A stretch of DNA of 46,832 nt from NCBI GenBank assembly GCA_017457225.1, contig JAFTHW010000003.1, positions 1-46,832 on the forward strand, given 5' to 3'. Source of the DNA: Clostridia bacterium (GTDB lineage: Bacteria; Bacillota; Clostridia; Christensenellales; Borkfalkiaceae). Shown piece after piece: positions 1 to 8,215 of the stretch. Numbering within the stretch: the first letter of the stretch is position 1; each line of letters begins with the position of its first letter. A program made the position numbers and the translations under genes. The notes below the pieces were generated by a model. The model was not told where the DNA came from, ran no database searches, and saw nothing but the letters and a program-made list of their open reading frames with translations.

Positions 1-86
<86 letters not shown>

Positions 87-93
87 TTCAACA

Positions 94-130
94 AAGAACG
101 CTTTCGCAATTTTGCGAAAGCGTTCTTTTC
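94..130 (+). terminator. Terminator of the rRNA operon
   Basis: A 16-bp perfect stem (94-109 with 112-127) is followed by a T-rich tract. It sits about 8 bases after the 5S gene and would end the rRNA transcript. Confidence 0.9.
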
Positions 131-156
131 CTTTTATCTTTGAAAATTCCGCAGTA

Positions 157-251
157 CAACAAAACGGTCTAACCATATACGCGTTGAAATAAAACAGGGC
201 ACGCAGGTGCGTGTTGAAATTATAAAAACGCAAACGGTAGACGTTTTGTTG
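157..251. repeat. Imperfect palindrome of 95 bases between 5S rRNA and the next promoter
   Basis: Bases 157-171 (caacaaaacggtcta) are the reverse complement of 238-251 (tagacgttttgttg), apart from one extra G. They enclose 66 bases that contain a small hairpin (cacgc/gcgtg near 200-214) and two similar words, acgcgttgaaat and gcgtgttgaaat. No protein gene is credible here. It could be an RNA stem at the end of the rRNA operon or a remnant of a small inverted-repeat element. Confidence 0.45.
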
Positions 252-264
252 GAGCTATTACATC

Positions 265-293
265 TTGACTTTTTTGTAAATTCATGCTATACT
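265..293 (+). promoter_or_regulatory. Sigma-A promoter of the glycosyltransferase-like gene
   Basis: TTGACT at 265-270, a 17-base spacer, and TATACT at 288-293. Transcription should start near 300, leaving a short leader before the ribosome binding site aagaaggag and the ATG at 337. Confidence 0.8.
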
Positions 294-336
294 GTGCATA
301 GAAACACTAAAATATCAAAGAAGAAGGAGAGTAAAA

Positions 337-1482
337 ATGAAAATATTATATTATACGGATTATTTATTAAACGAATATAATTCCGTGCGAGATATTTTAT
401 TTAATTTTTTGCTTCATCCTGAAGTGCAAAACGATGAACAGGTTGTCGTTCACTCGGGGGGAAGAATTGGTCGGAATTATTGTTGGAAAGAAGAAGAGAT
501 GGAGGGATATAAAACTTATTATACGGTAAATATCGCTTCGGAGAAAAAGCGTGGCAATGGTTTTTTAAATGGGATTACTACAAAAATTTTAGACGTATTG
601 CAAATGAACAAGATTCGGGGTGTTGTAGGGAATAATAAATACTTTAAAAAAATTTTAAAAAAAGAGAATCCGAATTTAGTTATATTTTTAACATTTACTC
701 CAAATAAAAGAATTAGTAAAATTTGCGACGCGGCAGGAGTTCCGTATGCGGTTTGTTTGTATGATACGTATGTTTCCCGCCCCAATATGAATCAAAAGAA
801 AGTTATACGCAAAGAAAAATATATAATAAATAATTCGATTGGATATTTCGTTCCTAATTTTTTCTATGGGGATTATCAAAAATATTATCAATCTTCAAAA
901 TTAAAGGAATACTGCCTACCATTGTTGATTGATAAAGAGGAGGTTCTAAAAGCGTATAAAAATTCGCAAGGCGAAGCGTATGAATTTACCTATTTCGGTC
1001 AAATTCAATCTTTTAGAAATAGAGATACGACAAAAAAGATTTTTGAACAGTTAAAAACGAAATTAGACGTCTTTACAACACAGTCTTATAAAGATGATGG
1101 GGTATTCTTTTTTCACCCTGCGCTGACTCAAGGCGAATTATATTCCGTAATAGTAAGAAGTAAATATTTAGTAGCATTTGATAATAGCGCACCTTACGAG
1201 CATTATCTTCCTTCAAAAGCTTATTTGTACGTATCGTTTACAAAACCTGTTATTGTATTTGGGGATAATCAAACGTCGGCTATACGAAAATTTTTCGAGG
1301 GTTATCCTTTCTTCTATTATCAAAATATTTATGAGCCGTTAGACGGATTGATGGAATTTTTGCAAAAAGAGCTGCCCCAGGTATTTGATGAAAGCGTTTA
1401 TTCTAAATATACTATATATTCAAAGCAAGATGGTATTGAACCATTGGCGCAAGTCATAAAAGAATGTAAAAAAGACAATTAA
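337..1482 (+). CDS. Glycosyltransferase-like protein (381 aa), AT-rich
   Basis: The protein is cytosolic, with no signal peptide or membrane helix. It begins MKILYYTDYLLNEYNS, like the first Rossmann strand of GT-B glycosyltransferases. A second Rossmann-like part holds the FTYFGQIQ segment near residue 225, and an acceptor-type stretch, LPSKAYLYVSFTKPVIVFGD, lies near residues 289-308. That fits a GT4-like sugar transferase for surface glycans, but the classic EX7E signature is not clear, so substrate and activity are unknown. The gene has its own promoter and terminator. It is much richer in A and T than its neighbours (runs of AAA, ATT, TAT codons) and lies directly after an rRNA operon, so horizontal acquisition is likely. 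It stands alone, not in an operon. Confidence 0.6.
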   Translation: MKILYYTDYLLNEYNSVRDILFNFLLHPEVQNDEQVVVHSGGRIGRNYCWKEEEMEGYKTYYTVNIASEKKRGNGFLNGITTKILDVLQMNKIRGVVGNNKYFKKILKKENPNLVIFLTFTPNKRISKICDAAGVPYAVCLYDTYVSRPNMNQKKVIRKEKYIINNSIGYFVPNFFYGDYQKYYQSSKLKEYCLPLLIDKEEVLKAYKNSQGEAYEFTYFGQIQSFRNRDTTKKIFEQLKTKLDVFTTQSYKDDGVFFFHPALTQGELYSVIVRSKYLVAFDNSAPYEHYLPSKAYLYVSFTKPVIVFGDNQTSAIRKFFEGYPFFYYQNIYEPLDGLMEFLQKELPQVFDESVYSKYTIYSKQDGIEPLAQVIKECKKDN

Positions 1483-1524
1483 TAAATATCCCCGCGCATA
1501 TCATTTCACGCGGAGATATTTATT
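1481..1524. terminator. Bidirectional terminator between the glycosyltransferase-like gene and gerC
   Basis: A 16-bp stem with one mismatch (1481-1496 with 1509-1524) and flanking A and T tracts on both sides. It serves the plus-strand gene ending at 1482 and the minus-strand gerC ending at 1525. Confidence 0.8.
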
Positions 1525-2865
1525 TTATCGAATATTTTTAAAAGATATTGTTGCATTTAAAACGACTCTGTCTAAAACTTCTCCACGCAGAGCGTAAAAG
1601 TGTTTCTTTTGGTATTTCTCCAATCGTTCGACGATTCCGAATAGATCGCAGCCACAGGCTCGCGTCTTTTCAAATGCGCTTACAATTTGCGCCTTTAACA
1701 AAGTTTCTGCCAAAGGGAACGAGCCGCGCGGTACGTCCCCGACGTCGCCGAGCGAAGATAAATCCTGTGATTTGGAATAATCCAAAATCCCCGCGTGACA
1801 CGTTACTTGGATTTTGAAGCTTGGGATCCCGTTTTTGCCGATCGTCAACTTCATTTTCGGCTCGTTGCGCTTAATGGTCAAAGAGCAGATTTCTTCGCCT
1901 TGCCGTAGCGAATAAGTGGCGAGCTGTAACTTATTTAAAACGACGTTGACGGCAAAGGATTCCTCTTTCGTGAGTGTATCCACCCGTTTCCCCCCAACGA
2001 ACAGCGCGGTTTCCCCTGCGCTGAAAAGAGGCTCGGAAGCGTTACCGCCCGAGTCGCCCGACGAGCTTTTAGACTCTTTTGACGAGCCATTACCGGAATC
2101 CGAACTACTTTGCGACGAACTTTCTTCGGAAGACGACTCGCTGTTTTTCGAGCTTTCCCCCGAAGACGACTCGTTCTTGGATTTTTCTTTTTGACCGTCT
2201 TGAGAGGGACTTCCTTTTTGAGCGCTTTCGGAGGATTCCGAGCCGACTGTTTCCTGTTGGGGTTCGATTTTGATTACGGGGAGATAACCGCTCCTGCCCT
2301 CGCTGAAATAGCCGATGGAGAATTCCCGCAAAGTAGACGTGAGTACGGCGCCGACTCGTTCGGCGTGCTGGGAGAGGACTTTTTCAATGGCGGTGCTGCT
2401 GGTGGCATCGACGAGCGCGGTGACGTTGAGTACGTCTTTGGCGTGTCCGTCGCAGGCGGCGAGAAGACAATTATCGGACATATACTCGTCGCGCAGGAAA
2501 TAGTCCAAAGCGTCGAAAACGTTCTGCTCACAAGCTTTTTCCCCGAGCAAAATAAGCCGACAAAAGACGAGTTTGGGATACCAACCCGTTTTGGCGTTGA
2601 TTTCCTCAAATGCTTCGGCGACCGTTTCACCGCGGCTGACGAGCTGAACGGATTTCGTGGATTTTTCCTGTTTAGAGGGCTGGGGGACGGCGATTTGGGA
2701 AGTGACGATAAACGTATCGTCCTCACGGTCGATGCCCACAGCCAACACGATCGCGGTTTTTTGTACGTCGATGAGTCCGAAATCATTAGAGAAAAACAAG
2801 AGTACGAATGCGGCGATCAGGATTAAATAGTAACGGACTGTGTTTTTTACGTGCGTTTTATGCAT
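1525..2865 (-). CDS. gerC: GerC-family spore germination protein without a lipobox (446 aa)
   Basis: This is the third subunit of a GerA-type germinant receptor, placed after gerA and gerB as in known gerABC operons. The start at 2865 is chosen because AGGAGG lies 7 bases before it on the minus strand; a longer reading from 2916 would overlap gerB by 59 bases instead of 8. One hydrophobic helix (residues about 12-26) is followed by DVQKTAIVLAVGIDRED, the typical first conserved GerC block. Known GerC proteins have a lipobox Cys just before that block. Here the sequence is FFSNDFGLID with no Cys, so the protein seems held by its helix rather than by lipid. Residues about 209-278 are a Ser/Glu/Lys-rich low-complexity insert between the N-terminal and C-terminal domains. 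The C-terminal domain (about 280-446) looks intact. Confidence 0.88.
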   Translation of the reverse strand: MHKTHVKNTVRYYLILIAAFVLLFFSNDFGLIDVQKTAIVLAVGIDREDDTFIVTSQIAVPQPSKQEKSTKSVQLVSRGETVAEAFEEINAKTGWYPKLVFCRLILLGEKACEQNVFDALDYFLRDEYMSDNCLLAACDGHAKDVLNVTALVDATSSTAIEKVLSQHAERVGAVLTSTLREFSIGYFSEGRSGYLPVIKIEPQQETVGSESSESAQKGSPSQDGQKEKSKNESSSGESSKNSESSSEESSSQSSSDSGNGSSKESKSSSGDSGGNASEPLFSAGETALFVGGKRVDTLTKEESFAVNVVLNKLQLATYSLRQGEEICSLTIKRNEPKMKLTIGKNGIPSFKIQVTCHAGILDYSKSQDLSSLGDVGDVPRGSFPLAETLLKAQIVSAFEKTRACGCDLFGIVERLEKYQKKHFYALRGEVLDRVVLNATISFKNIR

Positions 2866-4030
2866 TCGGCGCCTCCTCGATTGAAGACGTTTTCGCTTGA
2901 GATCCGCTTTTTTCACGTTTTATTTGGGAGCGTTTTTTAGGCTCGGATTTCGGTAAGAGCAAACATAGTACGACGGGGAGTAGATCCGCAACGATGAAAA
3001 ATACCCAAAAAAGACGTCCGCTGATAATTTTATAAAACGAGTCGTAGTATTTGTTGCAAACGAGGGTGAATAGGAACGCCAACACATTAAGCGCGGTGGA
3101 GATGGGAGCTTTCCGATCCGTTCCGATCAGCTCCGCTGTAACGTTCGTGACGTATTGCAGGGGCAAACACGTATAAAAGAGGAGTACGATGGAAAGCGCG
3201 TAGACAAAGAGTAAATCGATTCTTCCTACCACGGAGAGCGCAGAAAAATATTGCGCGGTTTTGGAAAACGCGTAGTGTTCTCGCGACGCAATGGAAGAAA
3301 AGATTCCGAAAAAGACCGCTAAAAACAGCAGTACGGCGACTGCGCCGCCCCAATAACTTGCCGTGATTTTGGCTCCGTCCCCTTTTTGATAGCGGCGATG
3401 AAGCAAGAGCGGAAGCAATAAAACGGCGTCCGAAAAATGGGGTTTTGTGTATGTGAACGCGTACACGGTATCCCCAAATTTAGTTCCAAGAATGGGCAAG
3501 AGGGCTGTGAAATCCGTTTCTTGTAAAGACATTCCCATTAAAGCAAGGAAAGGAAATAAAAAGAGGATAAGACAAAGATCTGCGCTTCTTCCCACCGCTT
3601 TGAGTCCTTTTGTGCAGGCGAACGCGGAGAAAAGGAAAAACGACGCGAATGCGAACATCGTCGGAGCGGTGTCGAAAAATGCAGCGTAGGCGAATTTTTC
3701 AAAATCCAATAGCGGCAAGAGCACTGCAAAAAGAAAATATACTCCATATAAAACGTAGAAAAAAACGACTCCTTTTCCAAATGTCGAGCGCATCCGCTCG
3801 AAAAGCGTTTGCTCTGAACGCGACGAGGCGTACAGCAAAAGCGCGATGACGGCCGACTCCAAAAGAAAATGGAAAAAGGCAGGTAGCAGCAGATCGCCTG
3901 CGGCGAAACGGGCAAGCAGAGAGGGCGCTTCCAAGAGTTTGGAAACGGGCAATAAAAACGCGACGAAAAAACAGAGTTGTCGGGTGTGGATCTCGGCGTT
4001 TCGGGACGAATTCATATTGGATCGGTTCAT
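2858..4030 (-). CDS. gerB: GerB-family germinant receptor permease subunit (390 aa)
   Basis: This is an integral membrane protein with about ten hydrophobic segments, in the spore-permease family related to amino acid/polyamine/organocation transporters. In GerA-type receptors the B subunit sits in the spore inner membrane and takes part in germinant recognition. The start at 4030 follows AAAGGAG, and the gene begins 1 base after the gerA stop. Its stop overlaps the gerC start by 8 bases, so the three genes form one translationally coupled operon. Conserved-looking blocks include FTYTKPHFSDAVLLLPLLL near residues 192-210 and LSIVLLFYTCLPLQYVTNV near 281-299. The hydrophilic tail (about 360-390) is Lys/Ser rich. 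The ligand cannot be read from sequence. Confidence 0.9.
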   Translation of the reverse strand: MNRSNMNSSRNAEIHTRQLCFFVAFLLPVSKLLEAPSLLARFAAGDLLLPAFFHFLLESAVIALLLYASSRSEQTLFERMRSTFGKGVVFFYVLYGVYFLFAVLLPLLDFEKFAYAAFFDTAPTMFAFASFFLFSAFACTKGLKAVGRSADLCLILFLFPFLALMGMSLQETDFTALLPILGTKFGDTVYAFTYTKPHFSDAVLLLPLLLHRRYQKGDGAKITASYWGGAVAVLLFLAVFFGIFSSIASREHYAFSKTAQYFSALSVVGRIDLLFVYALSIVLLFYTCLPLQYVTNVTAELIGTDRKAPISTALNVLAFLFTLVCNKYYDSFYKIISGRLFWVFFIVADLLPVVLCLLLPKSEPKKRSQIKREKSGSQAKTSSIEEAPNA

Positions 4031-4031
4031 A

Positions 4032-5537
4032 TTATTCTCCTTTAGAAGATTTGTCGGCGCGTTTGAGTCGCGTTTTGTTGGGGGAACGGAAAATTTTCGG
4101 ACGGGTGTTCAAGCTGTACAGATCGTACTTTACCGCCGAATCCCGCAGATCCCGCGCGATGAGGGGAGAAAACGGCGCGAGAGGCGGCGCTCCGAAGCTG
4201 TCCGAAGTGATCAAATAGTAGAGTACGAACGCGACGAGAAGTACGATCCCGAACGGTCCGACGCTTCCGCCGACGATGAGGAAAAGCCAGCGCAATACGC
4301 TACCCGTTTCTACGAAATTGGGAACGGTATACAGAGAAATCGCGGACAGCGCGATGATGATAATGGACGGAGTGGATAAAAAGCCAGCGGAAACCGCCGT
4401 TTCGCCCAAAACCAATGCTCCGACGACGGAGAGGGACATTCCCACGTATTTGGGCATTCGCGCGCTGGCTTCTTTCAACGCCTCGAAAATGAGGAGCACG
4501 ACAAACATCTCCAAACTTGGCGAAAGCGGCAGATCTCTCGAGCCGCTCGCGATCGTCAGCATCAACCCAAGCGGCAAAAGCTGCATCTTAAAAAGTTGCG
4601 CGGAAACGTAAAACGCAGGGAGCAGGGTTGCGATGAACAACGAAAGCACGCGGATCAGGCGGAAAATCGTCGCCGAAAACGGCGAAACGAAATAGTCCTC
4701 GCTACTCTGCAAATCCTCGGATAAAATGTAGGGTACGGTGAGGGCGATAGGACTCCCGTCCACCAAAATCCCAATCCTACCCTCGGAAAGTTTTGCCGCG
4801 AGAATGTCGGGTTTTTCCGTCGTGCCTACGGCGCGGAACAAAGAGTGCGGTCTAGGGGATAACACCGCCGCGATATACGAGGAGTCGGGCACACAGTCCA
4901 GCTCCACGCTCTTGAGTTTTTTCACAATCGCCTTTTTTACTTTTTCGTCGCAGATACCGCTCAAATAACAAAGAGAAACGGCGGTGTCTGAACGCTTTCC
5001 TACCCGAGTCGTTTCAAAACGCAAATCGGGAGTTTTTAAACGTTTCCGAAGCAGCGCCATATTCGTTTTGACGTCTTCGATAAATCCCTCGCGCGGGCCC
5101 TTGATGGCGACGTCGGTCGGCGGCTCGATCACCGCGCGGTTGGGCAGAAGTTTCGCGCCCACGATTACGCCGAGGGGCAGTCCGTCCACGAGCAGTAAAC
5201 TGTTCCCGTCCAAGATTTCTTTCATACCGCCTACGTAGCTTTCCACGGTTTTGAGCTCGGGGAACAGCGCCGTTTTTTGAATGGCGGAAAGGAGTGTTTG
5301 CGGCTCGGTTTTGGACGAGGCGGAAAGACTTAAAGAAGATAAGGGGCGCGCGACGAGTTCGCCCAAAAGCTCTTTATTCACGATCCCGTCGGCGTAGACA
5401 ATGGCGCAAGCGGTCCGATCGCGCGTTTCAAACTCGTACGTCAGTATGTCCTCGGAAGGGAGAAGTTGTTTAAATTTTTGTAAATTTTTTTGCAATGTAT
5501 TTTTTAAACGTTCCACAAAGGGAGTATGCGGATTCAC
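4032..5537 (-). CDS. gerA: GerA-family germinant receptor subunit (501 aa)
   Basis: This is the first gene of the gerABC operon. It has a hydrophilic N-terminal domain (to about residue 280) with the family blocks LLLVDGLPLGVIVGAKLL, IEPPTDVAIKGPREGFIED near 138-156, and ILVDGSPIALTVPYIL. A membrane part of four to five helices follows (about 290-450), then a basic C-terminal tail. Length and order match GerAA/GerBA/GerKA proteins. The start is a GTG at 5537; no good Shine-Dalgarno sequence is visible before it, though no other start codon precedes it in frame. Such operons are usually expressed in the forespore by sigma G, but I could not find a convincing sigma-G site in the 105 bases before it. 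Confidence 0.92.
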   Translation of the reverse strand: MNPHTPFVERLKNTLQKNLQKFKQLLPSEDILTYEFETRDRTACAIVYADGIVNKELLGELVARPLSSLSLSASSKTEPQTLLSAIQKTALFPELKTVESYVGGMKEILDGNSLLLVDGLPLGVIVGAKLLPNRAVIEPPTDVAIKGPREGFIEDVKTNMALLRKRLKTPDLRFETTRVGKRSDTAVSLCYLSGICDEKVKKAIVKKLKSVELDCVPDSSYIAAVLSPRPHSLFRAVGTTEKPDILAAKLSEGRIGILVDGSPIALTVPYILSEDLQSSEDYFVSPFSATIFRLIRVLSLFIATLLPAFYVSAQLFKMQLLPLGLMLTIASGSRDLPLSPSLEMFVVLLIFEALKEASARMPKYVGMSLSVVGALVLGETAVSAGFLSTPSIIIIALSAISLYTVPNFVETGSVLRWLFLIVGGSVGPFGIVLLVAFVLYYLITSDSFGAPPLAPFSPLIARDLRDSAVKYDLYSLNTRPKIFRSPNKTRLKRADKSSKGE

Positions 5538-5590
5538 GGGAAAAGTATTCGTCGGGAGTGTACGTCGAAGCGTAAGATTTGGAAATACGA

Positions 5591-5619
5591 TTGACTTTTT
5601 TACGTATAGTTGCTATAAT
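5591..5619 (+). promoter_or_regulatory. Sigma-A promoter of the methyltransferase-rsmI genes
   Basis: TTGACT at 5591-5596, a 17-base spacer, and TATAAT at 5614-5619. The ribosome binding site AAGGAGGG lies at 5628-5635, so the leader is very short. Confidence 0.88.
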
Positions 5620-5642
5620 AAAATCACAAGGAGGGCAGAGGC

Positions 5643-6341
5643 GTGGAGGAACGGAGCGTAACGCTTGGAGAATACGAAGTTTTGGAAGATATGCTCATCG
5701 ACGGGCTGAAGATCGTGCAGGACACGCGCCTGTACCGTTTCACGTCCGATTCGGTGTTGCTTTCCCGTTTTGCCAAGCCCAAGAAAGGGGAAAAAGTAGC
5801 CGATTTTTGTTCGGGGAGCGGCATTGTCGCGTTCCATTTTTACGCGCTGAACCGTGAGAAATTGAGGAACGCGGAGTTCACGCTGTTCGAGATGCAAAAA
5901 CCCCTTGCGGATCTGTCCGTGAAAACGGCGGAATATAACGGGTTTACAAATTTTAAAACGGTGAATTGCAAACTCCAAGAACTCCCCAAAGAATACGAAG
6001 AAACGTTCTCCCTCGTTTTGTGCAATCCCCCGTACGAGCGCGGCGGTTTCGAGAACGAGGATTATGCGAAAGCCGTGTGCCGTAAGGAGATTACGATCAC
6101 GTTGCCCGAGATCGCAAAGGCGGCGGCAAAGGCGCTCAAGTTCGGCGGACGGATCGCGATGCTCCATCGCGCGGACCGTATCGCGGAGGTCTGTTATACC
6201 TTAAAGGAAGAAAATATCGAAGTCAAGAAAATACAATTCGTAGGGGGCAGGTACGGATCGAAACCCTATCTTGTGATGGTCGAGGGGGGCAAAGGCGGCA
6301 AGTCCTGTTGCGAGATCTTGCCTACGATCTATAACGAATAA
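5643..6341 (+). CDS. tRNA1(Val) adenine-N6 methyltransferase family protein (YabB/TrmN6-like, 232 aa)
   Basis: This is a class I SAM-dependent methyltransferase. Visible motifs are RFTSDSVLLSRFA (residues about 32-44, typical of this family), the SAM-binding loop DFCSGSGIV (54-62), and the catalytic NPPY (128-131). E. coli TrmN6 methylates A37 of tRNA1(Val); the Gram-positive YabB proteins are assumed to act on tRNA or rRNA. It starts with GTG at 5643, 7 bases after AAGGAGGG. In Bacillus the homologues yabB and yabC (rsmI) are also neighbours, which supports the call. The exact substrate is inferred. Confidence 0.85.
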   Translation: MEERSVTLGEYEVLEDMLIDGLKIVQDTRLYRFTSDSVLLSRFAKPKKGEKVADFCSGSGIVAFHFYALNREKLRNAEFTLFEMQKPLADLSVKTAEYNGFTNFKTVNCKLQELPKEYEETFSLVLCNPPYERGGFENEDYAKAVCRKEITITLPEIAKAAAKALKFGGRIAMLHRADRIAEVCYTLKEENIEVKKIQFVGGRYGSKPYLVMVEGGKGGKSCCEILPTIYNE

Positions 6342-6407
6342 AGAGAAAGATGTAGAAAACCATTCGGGCGGGATTCGTCCGTAAAATTCAAACAAAGGAG
6401 TCGGGGT

Positions 6408-7211
6408 ATGGTCAGTTTTGTCGCTACGCCCATTGGAAATTTAAAAGACATTTCGATTCGGGCATTGGAAACGTTAAAAGAAGCGGACGTGATTTTTTGC
6501 GAGGATACAAGACATACGTTGAAATTGCTCAACGCGTACGAGATCAAAAAACCCTTGCGCGCGTGCCATAAATTCAACGAAGCGGAAGCCGCGGAGAAGA
6601 TTTTGGAAGCGTCGCGAAAAGGGGAAAACGTGGCGGTAGTGTCCGACGCGGGGACTCCCGTTGTGTCCGATCCCGGGAACGTCGTTTGTCAAATACTCAA
6701 AAAAGCAGGCGAGAAATACACGCTTATTCCCGGCCCCAGCGCGTTCGTGGCGGCGCTCGTGCTGTCGGCGTTGCCTGCGGATAAATTCGCGTTTATCGGC
6801 TTTTTACCCGACAAAGCAAGCGAGAAAAAAGCGGTGCTGGAAAAATACAAGGATCTCGATCTGACTCTTGCGTTTCACAGCGCGCCGCAGGATGTGGACA
6901 AGGACGTGAAAGCGATGTACGAAAGTTTCGGCGACCGTCGGGCGGCGGCGGTCCGCGAGATTACCAAAATTCACGAAGAAGCGGTGGAGTTTTCTTTAAA
7001 AGAGGGACTTTTTGGGGAAAAGCGTGGAGAGTATGTATTGCTCGTCGAAGGGGCGGCGGAAAAGGAAAATCCGCTCAATGCGCTCTCGGAAAAGGAGCAT
7101 ATACTCCATTATATCTCGCAAGGTTTGGATAAAAAGGAAGCGTTGAAGCGCGCGGCGAAAGACCGCGGCGTGTCGAAATCCGAACTGTACCCGTTTGCGA
7201 TCGATTTATAA
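6408..7211 (+). CDS. rsmI: 16S rRNA (cytidine(1402)-2'-O)-methyltransferase RsmI (267 aa)
   Basis: RsmI adds the 2'-O-methyl group to C1402 in the decoding centre of 16S rRNA, using SAM. The tetrapyrrole-methylase fold is clear: VATPIGNLKDISIRAL at residues 4-19, FCEDTRHT, VVSDAGTPVVSDPG near 78-91, and IPGPSAFVAAL near 107-117. A small C-terminal domain with KKEALKRAAKDRGVSKSELY is typical of RsmI. The ATG at 6408 follows aaaggag. It lies 66 bases after the YabB-like gene and is probably cotranscribed with it. Confidence 0.96.
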   Translation: MVSFVATPIGNLKDISIRALETLKEADVIFCEDTRHTLKLLNAYEIKKPLRACHKFNEAEAAEKILEASRKGENVAVVSDAGTPVVSDPGNVVCQILKKAGEKYTLIPGPSAFVAALVLSALPADKFAFIGFLPDKASEKKAVLEKYKDLDLTLAFHSAPQDVDKDVKAMYESFGDRRAAAVREITKIHEEAVEFSLKEGLFGEKRGEYVLLVEGAAEKENPLNALSEKEHILHYISQGLDKKEALKRAAKDRGVSKSELYPFAIDL

Positions 7212-7295
7212 ATTCTCTGTGACTTAGTCTAAAAAATGAATGAAAACCGTGATAGAATTCGTCGAACGGGTTATATTATATATAGATAGAAAAAT

Positions 7296-7311
7296 CCGTT
7301 GACGGCAACGG
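7296..7311 (+). promoter_or_regulatory. Hairpin just before the ribosome binding site of the YugP-like gene
   Basis: CCGTTG/CAACGG with loop ACGG sits directly before the binding site aaaggat and the ATG at 7325. An AT-rich run (tatattatatata, 7272-7284) lies upstream and may hold a -10 box, but no clear -35 is seen. The role is unknown. Confidence 0.35.
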
Positions 7312-7324
7312 AAAAGGATAGAGT

Positions 7325-8059
7325 ATGTGGCAATATTATTGGATATTTTTAATTGCGATTCTTTTCTGCGCGGTGCTGGCAGGCAACGCAAGCCGAAAAG
7401 TGAACTCGACGTTCCGCGCGTTGAACGACGTTCCGACGTCGTCTAGAATGACGGGGTATGATACGGCGACGAGATTGCTCCGCGCAAACGGAGTAAGGGA
7501 TATTTCCGTTGGAAGAGTCAAGGGGGCGCTCAGCGATCATTATCACCCGACGAAAAAGATCGTCAATCTTTCGGAGAGCGTGTACGGAAACGATTCGGTG
7601 GCGGCGGTAGCGGTCGCCGCGCACGAGATCGGGCACGTGATGCAAAAAAAGAAAGGCTACGTGTTTTATAAATTGCGCTCGGCGCTCGTCACTGTGACGA
7701 ATATTGGGAGTCGTTTGGCACTCCCGCTCGTACTCTTCGGATTGATTCTCGATCTGTTCGTGATGGGTACGCAAAATTCCGACCTTGGGTTCTATCTCGC
7801 GATCGGCGGCGTGGCGTTGTACGGACTTTCGACGTTGTTTGCGCTCGTGACGCTTCCCGTGGAGTACGACGCGAGCAGAAGAGCCAAGAAAATGCTCGTG
7901 AAAGAGGGGATTTTGACGGAAGAGGAGCTTCCCTACGCCGATAAAATGTTGGATGCGGCGGCGCAGACGTATCTTGCGTCTTTGCTCGTTTCCCTCGTGT
8001 ATTTCTTGCGTTTCGCCGTATGGGTAATGCTGTTGTTCGGACGGAATAGACGGGATTAA
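7325..8059 (+). CDS. YugP-type membrane zinc metallopeptidase (244 aa)
   Basis: This is a small integral membrane protease. The HEIGH zinc motif is at residues 100-104 (H100, E101, H104). A likely third zinc ligand is the Glu of LPVEYDAS near residue 178. Hydrophobic segments lie at about 5-20, 120-145, 152-175 and 215-235. The AVAAHEIGHVMQ block and LALPLVLFGL are typical of the YugP/neutral zinc metallopeptidase 2 family, which is widespread in Firmicutes and has no settled substrate. The gene stands between rsmI and a strong terminator, likely with its own weak promoter. Confidence 0.88.
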   Translation: MWQYYWIFLIAILFCAVLAGNASRKVNSTFRALNDVPTSSRMTGYDTATRLLRANGVRDISVGRVKGALSDHYHPTKKIVNLSESVYGNDSVAAVAVAAHEIGHVMQKKKGYVFYKLRSALVTVTNIGSRLALPLVLFGLILDLFVMGTQNSDLGFYLAIGGVALYGLSTLFALVTLPVEYDASRRAKKMLVKEGILTEEELPYADKMLDAAAQTYLASLLVSLVYFLRFAVWVMLLFGRNRRD

Positions 8060-8101
8060 ACGCCATTAAAAAAGATAAAGTTTTACGTGAAACAAAGCGT
8101 G

Positions 8102-8141
8102 AAAACCGCCGCCGCAAAGCTCGTTTGCGGCGGCGGTTTTT
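8102..8141 (+). terminator. Terminator of the YugP-like gene
   Basis: A 17-bp perfect stem (8102-8118 with 8124-8140), very GC-rich in the centre, with a TTTTT end. Confidence 0.92.
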
Positions 8142-8181
8142 AAAGGTTTCTATCATTTTTAAAAAATTTTATTCATTTTTA

Positions 8182-8210
8182 TTGAAAAAAACCAAAAGAA
8201 GTGCTATAAT
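8182..8210 (+). promoter_or_regulatory. Sigma-A promoter of the structured leader and SLOG gene
   Basis: TTGAAA at 8182-8187, a 17-base spacer, and TATAAT at 8205-8210. The predicted start of transcription, near 8216, coincides with the first base of the long-range leader stem. Confidence 0.8.
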
Positions 8211-8215
8211 AATAG

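Noticed and set aside
178-221. CRISPR-like repeats (gcgttgaaat, gcgtgttgaaat)
   Set aside because: There are only two short, imperfect copies with no regular spacers and no cas genes.
2110-2826. Long open frame (238 codons) opposite gerC
   Set aside because: It is the complement of a GC-rich, Ser-rich coding region, with no ribosome site and no family pattern; similar long antisense frames lie opposite gyrA (17641-20106) and the giant lipoprotein gene (28242-30395).
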